A stretch of DNA of 64,000 nt, taken from positions 1,984,001-2,048,000 of the forward strand of contig JAUKUA010000003.1 of NCBI GenBank assembly GCA_030549175.1, given 5' to 3'. Positions 47,738 to 57,310 of the stretch are shown in pieces. Both the position numbers and the translations under genes were made by a program. Source of the DNA: Lasiosphaeris hirsuta (Eukaryota > Ascomycota > Sordariomycetes > Sordariales > Lasiosphaeriaceae). The stretch's first letter is position 1. Each line of letters opens with the position of its first letter. The notes below the pieces were generated by a model that was not told the DNA's origin, ran no database searches, and worked only from the letters and a program-made list of their open reading frames with translations.

Positions 47738-48916
47738 TCAGGCTTTACCCGCTGGGGCGGCCTCGGCCTGGTAAAGATGCATCTGGTACCGCATATTCTC
47801 GAGCGGGATGGGGTAGTCAAGCCCGTCGGCGAGTCGGAACCAAAGCGAGTCGTCCGACTCAAGCTTGTCCCAGCGCTTGCCGGCCACAGGGTCGGCGCGA
47901 GTGCCCGTCAGCACGATGCGGTCGAGCAGCCACTGCATCGGATACTTTTTGGCGTTTTTTCCGAGCGTTGTCTCGGAGTAGCTGCCGGGACTGTCCACGA
48001 CAAGCAGGAGTGAGCCGATGGGCACGGCGGCTGTCAGGTCAAGCAGGAACTTGGTCGTCTTGCCCAGCCCGCTGGAGGAGAACAGCTCGTTGAGGGTGAA
48101 GAGGAGGGTCACCAGTAACGGCGAGGGTCCTAGGAGAGCGGCGAGGTCGGATCGGGAGAGGGTGAGGGCATCTTGGAGGGTGAAGATGGAGGTGAGGTGG
48201 GAGGCGGGGATTAGGGGTACGGCGGCAGCGGCGGTGCTTGGTGAGGGGGGTTCGGTGGTGTTTGGGTCTGGGTCTGGGAGGGAGGGGCTTCCGGTGGTGA
48301 GGGTCATTTCGAGCAAGGTAATGACGGGGCCCCAGGCGGCCGAGTCGAGGTTGTTTATGGACCCGGCCAGGGGAGGAGAGCCGTGCTGGCGCTGGTTGAG
48401 GAAGGCGGCGAAAGCGACGAGCTCGGCCGCACCGCCGCCGAAGGAGAGGATTTTGAGGACTGGAGACTGGGTCTCGGTGTTTTCACTCAGGGCAGTGCTG
48501 CTGGCCGGGGGGGAGGGTAGACATATGTCGGCCAAGTGCTCCCATATGTTGTTCAGAACAGAGGCGTAGCAGAGAGCCCGGGTAGGGCTGTAACGGGCAG
48601 CATAGACGGCTAGGTACTCATCTTCACCAAATGCCCGGGCGAAATCTCGCTCAAACAGGGCTTGCTTTACGGTTTGCAAGGTGGATGTGAAGGTCTTGGA
48701 GGACAGGGCCGTGCTGAAGGCGTTCTTGAAGACATCGACGATGAGCTGCTGCTGTATGCGTGTGCGCTTGGCCTCCTCTAGCACAGATACCGTCCCTCTT
48801 CTGCTGCCTCTGTTTCTGCCCTTGGCACCTTTGACGACCATGTTGGTGGCTATCTGCGTTATGAGATCGGGGCGAGCGAGTGAGTGAGGGCCCGTAGATG
48901 TGACGGCAAATTTCAT
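47738..48916 (-). CDS. 25S rRNA (uridine-N3) methyltransferase, Bmt6-like
   Basis: Single exon, 392 residues. ATG 48916 is used; an alternative MVVKGAKGRNRGSRRG start lies 25 codons in. A basic N-terminus typical of nucleolar proteins is followed by a helical region, then ILSFGGGAAELVAF, a glycine-rich SAM-binding loop. SLLLVVDSPGSYSE follows, and the end reads LENMRYQMHLYQAEA. This matches the Bmt6 (YLR063W) family of SPOUT-independent Rossmann methyltransferases that modify a uridine in large-subunit rRNA. The 48968-48980 AACCCTAACCCTA box upstream fits a ribosome-biogenesis gene. It converges with the SAC phosphatase gene. Confidence 0.82.
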   Translation of the reverse strand: MKFAVTSTGPHSLARPDLITQIATNMVVKGAKGRNRGSRRGTVSVLEEAKRTRIQQQLIVDVFKNAFSTALSSKTFTSTLQTVKQALFERDFARAFGEDEYLAVYAARYSPTRALCYASVLNNIWEHLADICLPSPPASSTALSENTETQSPVLKILSFGGGAAELVAFAAFLNQRQHGSPPLAGSINNLDSAAWGPVITLLEMTLTTGSPSLPDPDPNTTEPPSPSTAAAAVPLIPASHLTSIFTLQDALTLSRSDLAALLGPSPLLVTLLFTLNELFSSSGLGKTTKFLLDLTAAVPIGSLLLVVDSPGSYSETTLGKNAKKYPMQWLLDRIVLTGTRADPVAGKRWDKLESDDSLWFRLADGLDYPIPLENMRYQMHLYQAEAAPAGKA

Positions 48917-48967
48917 CCATGCTTTCTAGATGGCAGCCCAACTAACTGTAGGCGAAAAAAGTTTATG

Positions 48968-48980
48968 AACCCTAACCCTA
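48968..48980. promoter_or_regulatory. AACCCTAACCCTA (telomere-like) promoter box
   Basis: Two CCCTAA units lie 52-64 bases upstream of the BMT6-like ATG. In fungi, TTAGGG/AACCCTA boxes bound by Tbf1-type factors are found in promoters of ribosome-biogenesis and snoRNA genes; the assignment here is by position and sequence only. Confidence 0.45.
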
Positions 48981-49284
48981 CCTACTAAGGTACCACATAA
49001 GGCGACAGGCGACCAGGCATGATCCAGGGTTTCACCTGCTAGGTCTTTCACAAGACATGGGCGCTCCCGTGTGGCAACTCTACCGGGAAAAGCGGAGCAC
49101 CGCAAAGTGCTCCTGCTACTAACCCAGGTGGTTTCTTATCCCCGTGCCAGCTGTTGCGGGAGCAACCTCTTTCAGAAACTCCCGTCCAGGGAGGAAACTC
49201 AAGACGGGATGCAGCCTAGGGGCTGGCCCAGTGGCTGACCCAATGGCGTTCCCGGATCCAAGCATATGGGCGGCAGCCTCGGAA

Positions 49285-49318
49285 TCGTGCGAGACGTGCG
49301 AGACGTGCGAGACGTGCC
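49285..49318. repeat. 9-base tandem repeat (CGTGCGAGA)n
   Basis: About three and a half direct copies of CGTGCGAGA. It lies in non-coding DNA between divergent genes. Confidence 0.8.
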
Positions 49319-50144
49319 GCTGCGGTATCGCGGCGGGGTTCTTGAGCTTGCCTTCACCCCGCGGGGGATTTCGTGATGCCTTACACAATCAATGGTCGCG
49401 GCAGCATGGCAGATGACTAAGTCGCCATTTTGCAGCTATCAGGATTGATTGCGGTTGCGATCGAGGTGAAGGCCACATTGCAGACTCGATGTGCGAATAG
49501 GAGGAGCTGCTACTGCTGCAGAGCAGAGCTACCGGAGCTGTGATGGAGAGTCGCTCCCAAGACGGAGGTGCTGAGTGAGCGAAACCCGTTGACTGATTGA
49601 TCGACGGCGCATTGAACTTGGAGGGAGCATGCTTCACGCAGCCGGCTACTCGGTTTCCTTGGGTGTCCGTCGCCTCGACGAACGCGACGAGGCGTCGAAG
49701 GTGATGAAAAAGGGGGCCAAGTCCCCCAGACTACACAATACAGAACCCCCCGTGTCTCGACGTCACCGAGCTCCGATCCTAGGAACAATCCAGCACCGCA
49801 GCATTTCCGGGGGGCAAAGATAGAGAGAGAAAAAAACCAAGTGCTGAGAGAATCTGAGCCTAGGTCGCGTCAAGATCTCTCCACTCTAGCATTCATCCGG
49901 GCGAACCAGGAGGCCCAGAACGGTTCCTAGACAAGCCAGGTCTGAGAGACTTACCCCACCCTCTTGTGAGCTAGACAAGCGGCGGAAATCTCGACCACCC
50001 CAACAGCGCTCCTAGGTGCCAACATAAAACTAACACCCCACCTCCCTACCCTCTCAATTCTTTCCCTCGCATCCCAAACACACCCCCCTCGCCCTCACAC
50101 AGACATCCCATTCACCTCTCCGCCGTGTGCACATTTCCGCAATC

Positions 50145-52554
50145 ATGGCCTACACCGAGACCGACACGCTCGCCATCAACACGATCCGTGTTCTGGCTGT
50201 AAGTACCCCTCTCAACAAAGGCAACCCCGCCCCCGCCATCGCTCCCTGCTCCCGGCCGCGCTCTTTTTACCCCTCCACGGGAATGCTCTTCTGCTCTCAA
50301 TTTCTCAGCCAGCCCGCGCCGACGGTGCGATTACAGCACGCAATGGCAAATGCTAACCATGCTGCTCTTTCTAGGCCGATGCCACCGCTCATGCCAACTC
50401 GGGCCACCCAGGTGCGCCCATGGGCATGGCGCCCGTTGCCCACGTCCTCTTCAACAAGATCATGAAGTTCAACCCCAAGAACCCCAAGTGGCTCAACCGG
50501 GATCGCTTCGTCCTCTCGTATGCTTGCCAATTGCCTCATCTGCTTGCCACAAGCACCGCTAACACGTGCTCTGCAGTAACGGCCATGCGTGTGTGCTCCA
50601 ATATGCTCTGCTCCACTTGTACGGCTATGCTCTGTCGATCGATGACCTGAAGGCCTTCCGCGTATGCTCACCCCACCCTTTCCCAAACCACATGTTCTGA
50701 CAATATTCCCGCAAACAGTCGGTTGACAGCATCACACCCGGTCACCCCGAGGCTCACGACACCCCTGGTATTGAGGTGACGACTGGCCCTCTCGGCCAGG
50801 GCATCAGCAATGCCGTCGGTCTTGCTATGGCCCAGGCCCACACCGGTGCCGTCTTCAACAAGCCGGGCTTTGACCTAGTTGACAACTACACATACGCCTT
50901 CCTCGGTGATGGTTGCTTGATGGAGGGTATCTCCTCCGAGGCTTGCTCACTGGCTGGTCACCTCCAGCTCGGCAATCTTATCGCTGTCTGGGACGACAAC
51001 CACATCACTATCGATGGTGATACCAACCAGGCCTTTACCGAGGACGTTGTTAAGCGGTACGAGTCGTACGGCTGGCAGGTTTTGACCGTGGGTGATGGCG
51101 AGAACGACCTCGAGGGTATCGAGGCCGCTCTCAAGGCCGCCCAGGAGGTCAAGGATAAGCCCACCCTTATCAAGCTCACAACCATCATCGGTTATGGTTC
51201 CAAGCTCCAGGGCACCCACAGCGTCCACGGCTCTCCCCTCAAGGCGGATGACATCAAGCAGCTCAAGACCAAGTTCGGCTTCAACCCCGAGGAGAGCTTT
51301 GCCGTACCGCAGCAGGTGTACGATTTGTGCCACCAGGCATCTGCCCGGGGTGCCGCCGCCGAGGAGGAGTGGAACCAGCTTTTTGCCAAGTACTCCGAGC
51401 AGTACAAGGCTGAGGCTGCCGACCTCGTCCGCCGCCAGACTGGTGACCTCCCCGAGGGCTGGGAAAAATCTCTCCCCGTCTACACCCCCGCGGATGCCGC
51501 TGTCGCGTCGCGCAAGTTGTCTGAGATTGTGCTCCAGAAGATCTACGAGGCCATCCCTGAGCTTATCGGTGGGTCTGCTGATCTGACTGGCTCCAACCTG
51601 ACCCGCTGGAAGGGTGCCATCGATTTCCAGCCCCCTGCGACTGGTCTCGGTGACTACTCCGGACGGTATATCCGCTATGGTGTCCGCGAGCACGGTATGG
51701 GTGCTATCATGAACGGCCTGGCCGCGTATGGTACTCTTCTACCCTACGGCGGTACCTTCCTCAACTTCGTTTCGTATGCCGCCGGTGCCGTCCGTCTGTC
51801 TGCCCTCTCGCAGGTCCGCACCATCTGGGTCGCGACCCACGACTCTATCGGTCTTGGTGAAGACGGCCCGACCCATCAGCCGATTGAGACGCTGGCTCAC
51901 TTCCGCGCCTTGCCCAACTTCATGGTTTGGCGCCCGGCCGATGGCAATGAGACCAGTGCTGCCTACTATGTCGCCCTGACGTCGAAGCACACTTCCAGTC
52001 TGCTGGCCCTTTCCCGCCAGAACCTTCCTCAGCTTGAGGGTTCCACGATCGAGAAGGCCACCAAGGGTGGATACGTGCTCCACGAGGTTGAAGGCGCTGA
52101 CATCACCCTGGTCTCAACCGGTTCCGAGGTTTGCATCGCCATCGATGCGGTCAAGGTGTTGGCTGAGAAGAACATCAAGGCTCGCGTTGTCTCGATCCCT
52201 TGCTTCGAGGTCTTTGATGCGCAGTCCCGGGAGTACCGGTCAAGCGTGCTGCCGGATGGCATCCCGTCTCTGTCGATTGAGGTCATGAGCACCATGGGAT
52301 GGGAGAGGTATACGCACGAGCAGTTCGGGCTTAACCGCTTCGGTGCGTCGGGCGCCTACAAGGATGTGTACAAGGCGAGTCATGTTCCTATTCCTTTTCG
52401 TTTATTGTCAGCCTACTAACCTGATTGCGACTTGCAGAAGTTCGAGTTCACTCCGGAAGGCATCGCCAAGCGCGCCGTGTTGACGGTTGATTTCTGGAAG
52501 GATGTTCCCAACATCCGCTCGCCCATTAACCGGGCTTTCCAGCAGCTCATCTAG
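50145..52554 (+). CDS. Transketolase
   Basis: Exons 50145-50198, 50375-50517, 50577-50661, 50719-52374 and 52438-52554 (684 residues; family about 680). A thiamine-diphosphate enzyme of the pentose phosphate pathway, it moves two-carbon units between sugar phosphates in the cytosol. Diagnostic parts are [28 protein letters not shown], the TPP motif GDGCLMEG near residues 157-164 and the [13 protein letters not shown] block. The last intron begins GC, not GT: TACAAG|GCGAGT to TTGCAG|AAGTTC restores [17 protein letters not shown]. Using the nearby GT would shift the frame. A pyrimidine-rich leader precedes the start, as in strongly expressed fungal genes. Confidence 0.96.
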
Positions 52555-53189
52555 AGTGGTGGATTTTTGGAGAGGATAGAGGAGATGAGGGTCTGGCACC
52601 AAGGTGCTCCATCCGAGTGTTGCAGCTCGGAGGCGATGGATAACGCCGTCATTCATGACAGCGATATGGAAGGGATGGGTTTGGAGCAATAACAGGCACT
52701 TGCTCAGGTGTGGGCAGATTTTGGTGTTATGAACAGCCGTGATGAACGAATTTAAAAAATCATTTTCCAAGCGTTTTCCCTGTGACTCGTGTTGCCTTGT
52801 ATTTCGTTTGGCAAAATGCGGGAAAAGGAATGTTGTGTAAACCCTGGCACGGATTAGTCGGGGGGAGCATCAGCTCCCGCGTGTTGTTGTGTTGTTGAGG
52901 GGAGTCAAGAGTGTGGAGAATGTGTCGTCACTTTTGAGTACCCCCTGTGGCTTGGACAGGGATACGAAGCACTGGGCAGCCATGGGCCCTGACGCGGCAC
53001 GGAAATGCCACCTCGCAGTACCAACAACCAACAGCTTGTCGCCCCGAGCTTTGGCACACCAAGGGAGAGCTGGCCAAACCTTGAGCCTACAAATCTGTAT
53101 CTACTTTTGCTGCTCCGCGCACGTCAGGGAAACCGCCCAATTCGATACACAACTGTACACTTTAGGGCTTTTGTTAGCAAACGCCCGCC
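52555..53189. other. intergenic
   Basis: 3' flank of transketolase and promoter of the coiled-coil gene. No further gene recognised. Confidence 0.55.
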
Positions 53190-55025
53190 ATGGACGAGGA
53201 TAAGGCCAAGGCCGAGAAGTTGGCTGCGGCCAAGAAGAGGGTATGTCTCAAGCTTCCACCCGATGCGCAGTGACGAGAATTGACCATGCAACCCCGATCG
53301 CAGGTCGAGCAGATGAAAAAAGCCAAAGCCAAAAAGGTTGGCGGCAGCGCCTCGGCGCCCCCCAAGAAAGACGACACCACCCCCTCGGCCGCGACCTCTC
53401 CCAAGGAAACCCAGCACCCCGAGTCCACGCCGCCGACGGCGGAGGACGCCGTCGCACCCGAGGACGACGACAGCAGCGCCGCTGGAAAGCCCGAATCGCC
53501 CACCATTGTGACGACGTCCCTGGCGCAGCAGTCCAAGGCGCGCTCCACCTCGTTCCGCCAGGCGTCCGGGGTGGGCGGCGGCCCGCTGTCGCCGGGACTC
53601 GGCGGGGGCGGGGGGGTGTTCAGCCCCGACGGGGAGACGGCGCCGGACATCTACCGGAAGCATGTGGGCCGAATTGAGGAGCTGGAGAGGGATAATAAGA
53701 GGCTGGCGAAGGAGGCGGGCGATGCGGAGAAAAGGTGGCAGAAGGCTGAGGAGGAGTTGGCGGATTTGAGGGAGGGGGAGGGGCAGGCGAAGGGTGGGGA
53801 TTGGGGGGTTGGGAAGTTGGTTAGTCCTCCTTTTTGCCTCCCCTTTTGGGGCCGGCTTAAGTCACCATTTGGTTTGATGCTGATGCCGTGATAGAGAAAC
53901 GAGCTAGCTGCGCTGCAGCGCCAGAATGCGCAGCTGCAGTCGCAGATCTCGCGCGCCGGAGGCAATGCCGGCCGCCACGGCTCATCGCCGTCTGTCTCGC
54001 TGTCGACGGTGCCTTCGGGTGAGCTAGAAGCCCAGCTGCAGTCCAAGATGGCTACCATCGAGACAATGGAGTTGGAGATGTCGCGTCTACGCGCCCAGGT
54101 CGAGCGCCTTTCCGTGTCGGCGTCAACACCCTCGGAGCAGATCACGGCGCTTGAGGAGAAGCTGGCGCGTGCGGAGCGGGCCGCGGCGCTAGCGCAGCGT
54201 GAGCTCGCCGATGTGAAGCGCAACCTCGAGCGCGCCACCGAGAAAGCCGTCAAGGAGGGCTCTGAGCGCACGTCGGCCGAGACGAAGCTGCGTACGCTGG
54301 AACGTGAGGTAGCTGAGGTCGGCGCAGCCCACGGCGAGCTTGCTAAGAAGGCCGAGGGACTCGAGAAGAAGGTTACGACGCTCACAACACTCCACAAGGA
54401 GCAAGACAGCCGGACGCAGGCGCTGCGCAAGGAGAAGGAGCGTGCTGATAAAGAGACGGCCGAGCTGAAGGAGAAGATTGAGAGGATCGAGGCTGATAAC
54501 CTCCGGCTGCGGAAGAAGGACGCGGCCGAGGGTGGTGGTGATGACGAGGGCGTTGACGAGCTCGAGAATGAGGAGCGTTTGCGTCTAGAGAAGCGGCTCC
54601 GCGAGCTCGAGGCCGAGAACTCGGATCTTCGCAGGGGCATCTGGCATGAGCGCCGCAAGGAGATGCAGGTCGGCCCCGACGACGCTCCGGGCGGAGGCCG
54701 CTTTGAGACGGTCGATCTTGGCGGAGTCTCGCCTTCTCACCGGAGGGGGACCGTTGGTGGCGGGCTGGGTGACTTTATCTCCAGTGGGTTGAGCGCCCTC
54801 ACGGGTGCCGGGGCAACGCCGCACCATGATGATTTGCTTGAGGATGACGATATGGAGTTTGACGAGGAGGCCTTCCGCCGCGCACAGGAAGAGGAGCAGA
54901 AGAAGCGGATCGAGAGGATCAGGGATATCAAGAGGACGCTCAAGAACTGGGAAGGTTGGCGGCTGGACTTGGTGGACAACAGGAGAGGTGGTGGGGAGGG
55001 CATCGGCGAGATATTCGAGGTTTGA
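53190..55025 (+). CDS. Coiled-coil protein, golgin-like
   Basis: Exons 53190-53240, 53304-53819 and 53895-55025 (565 residues). The N-terminus MDEDKAKAEKLAAAKKR and a Pro/Ser/Thr-rich linker precede a long heptad-like coiled coil (about 155-430, KLRTLEREVAEVG style). A Gly-rich and acidic region comes next, and the end holds the basic helix IKRTLKNWEGWRLDLVD. This layout (charged head, coiled coil, short conserved tail) fits fungal golgins or vesicle-tethering proteins, possibly Rud3/GRAB-like, but no family is proved. Intron 2 uses GTTAGT and an ATAG acceptor. It converges on the HNH-like gene. Confidence 0.75.
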
Positions 55026-55204
55026 AGACAATGATATGGAATTGGTTCTTGGGTGGAACCTAGTGGCAGCAGTGAAATCGAGTACTCTTTCATCCTCTAG
55101 GTATTTTATTTCGGGCTATTGTTACTGACGTGCTCAAGAGGCGACAGCTGCTCCGAAGAATCAGAGAGGCTTCAAGAGGTCCGGAAGGCACTAAGGAAAA
55201 TAAG

Positions 55205-55232
55205 ATAAAGGGGGGAGGGGGGGGGGGGGGGA
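55205..55232. repeat. poly-G run
   Basis: A G-run of roughly 14 bases sits in a 28-base G-rich stretch in the spacer between convergent genes; prone to sequencing error and slippage. Confidence 0.8.
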
Positions 55233-55284
55233 TCTGGTCCCCCACGAGTGGCAGTTATATCTGGAAAAGAGGATTTTATTTTGA

Positions 55285-56408
55285 CTAATTAAATGACGTG
55301 GCAGGTTGGATTTCGCGTCCACCCGACGGCCTTGACGATGCCGCTTTGCGACGGCCTGACAGGCGCTCAAACGCATCCCAGTTTTTGGCTATTCTGAGGA
55401 TAGCCCATTGCAAATCCAAAGCAGTCTTCATCATCTCGGCTTCACGCCTAGTGACGATGACATCGAAGGTATCGCCTTCCTCGATCTTTGTCCCTTCTCG
55501 GCTTGGATCTCCATCGGAAGGCTGTACGTCGTCAGAGAGCTCCGGGTCCGAGATCCCTTCCCCTTGGACTACTAGCTCCCGGCTCAGCCAACGGAACTGG
55601 ATCCGGACTGTTCTGTGATGGTCATCCTTGGGAAATATGCCGAGGCACTTGAGGCCAAAATAGCCCTGGTTCCACCATTCATTGAGTTGCTGGTTGAGGC
55701 AGATCAGGTTCCATGTCTGGTTGCGACAGTTGAGGAAGGTTGTGAAAAGTGCTCGGGCAGACTTCCATCTCCTTGCTTCGACCAAGAAAATGCGCGCGTG
55801 ATCGAAGAGGCGGTACGCATCTCCCTGCGTGTCCTCGTCCGAGTTTAGCGAGAACGGTAGGATGTAGCACAACATACCGCTACGCCCGGTGATGACACAC
55901 TCCCCACCATCGCGGGCTAGACACTACAGTACAGAAGTCAGCCAGAGCCCCGAATGTTGAATGCAAGTAATAAACCTGCATGCTTGATCACTCTCCGATT
56001 CCCGTGCCTGTGCCTGTCCTGCCCACGCTGCGCTGACGACGGCACGTCGGCTGAAAACCTGCACATCTTGACAAGAGGCTCAACAGTATTGAGCGACTCA
56101 AGGACTCCCTTGGCCAGTTCTTGGGGGCCCTTGGCCAGCCATCGTGCCACCCCCCTCAGCGAGTCGGTTGGCATCACCATTAGGGCCGCGCGCTGAAAGG
56201 CCGTGAGCCCAAAGGGCTCTCCGAGACTCGTCTCAAGGGCCGCCTGGACTTGATTGACCAAACAAACACGCTCCTTCAACTCGACTGAAGACATACCATC
56301 GAAATAAGGCTCGGTGCGTGGTGTGGCGGGCCCCGGGTGAAGGGTTAAAGCAGTCGCCATCTGCTGCAGAGACTCCGCTGCCTCTGGGAAGATTAGTGTA
56401 TTTATCAT
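55285..56408 (-). CDS. HNH-like fungal protein with altered catalytic motif
   Basis: Minus strand, exons 56408-55976 and 55916-55285 (354 residues). The join gives KHAARDGGECVITGRSG, then MLCYILPFSLNS. Fungal HNH_2 (PF13391-like) proteins usually read C-x-VTG and then AHIxPFSL; here the His position is Tyr (CY for AH). The rest fits that family: a long helical N-terminus, then a C-terminal half with WNLICLNQQLNEWWNQGYFGLKCLG, the usual region after the HNH core. It may be an inactive or diverged member. The first intron has a weak GTTTAT donor and a CTAG acceptor. Start: first in-frame ATG at 56408. Confidence 0.7.
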
Positions 56409-57310
56409 TGCTGGCCATGAAGAGACAGATAGCAAAAGTGTGAAATTATGGCTGAGGAAGGCTGGACTCTACCCCTTGATATAGGGCAGCTTGCTGAACC
56501 TTAACCTTGGAACCGTATAATGCTAGAGTTTACGAACCCAGAACTTATCAGGCAGGCCCAGCCAGTTGGCAAATCATATTTGAACCAGCCTCCAGCCCAT
56601 CAACCTTCGAGAGCCTACTAGTGGACCAGCACACGTAAGAGTCAGACAGGGGCGGGCTTTGGAAATAAATTTCGAGCTTGACAACGCACTACTTGCGATA
56701 TGAAGGTCAAGCTGAGCTCATTTTGCGGCCCAGAGTGAACTTTACAAACACCACAACAAGTCGCCATCGTAACCGAATCAGGCAAGCTAAAGCTCAACAC
56801 CATCAATAATCCATGGCACGCTATAGTAATAACTAGCTACCTCACATTCCCGCTCTTCATCCACACGGTACCTACTCCCGTCCCTTCCATCCGCCCGGAC
56901 CGGTCCGTCCATCCCTGCGTCATAAACAAGAAAATGGGGTATTTGATGATGAAAAGATGACCGTTTTGTAAAACCCAAAAACACACAGCGCACTTTCTTG
57001 ACAAAGAGAACAAGTTCTTTTGAGAAAGAAGACAACCCCCCGCCAAAAACCAGCACACCGAAAGAGACAAAACCTGTCTGATATACCCACCTTTTCCCAC
57101 GCCTTCCTCCATGCCAGTCTTATCGCGGAGTGAAGGGAGATCCCCTCCCGAAACAGAAAAGAAAACCAAAGAAAAGAATGCAAATGGTCCCCTGCCCTCC
57201 CCACGCGAATGCCGCAAAACCCGGATTATGATGCGCATACTTCGCTACCCCATCGATAGCTAGCCCGAGGTTTGCTGGCTTCGTTCCGACCTGTTGTTTA
57301 TAGGGGTACC
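56409..57310. other. intergenic
   Basis: Promoter of the HNH-like gene and 3' flank of the GAS2-domain gene, both on the minus strand. Nothing gene-like recognised. Confidence 0.55.

Larger units (their letters stand above)
48917..50144. other. intergenic (divergent promoters)
   Basis: About 1.2 kb between the BMT6-like and transketolase starts. Holds an AACCCTA box, a 9-base tandem repeat and a strongly pyrimidine-rich stretch (about 50030-50110) just before transketolase. No gene seen. Confidence 0.6.

Noticed and set aside
48968..48980. Interstitial telomere or chromosome end.
   Set aside because: Only two repeat units, within a gene promoter, with genes continuing on both sides.
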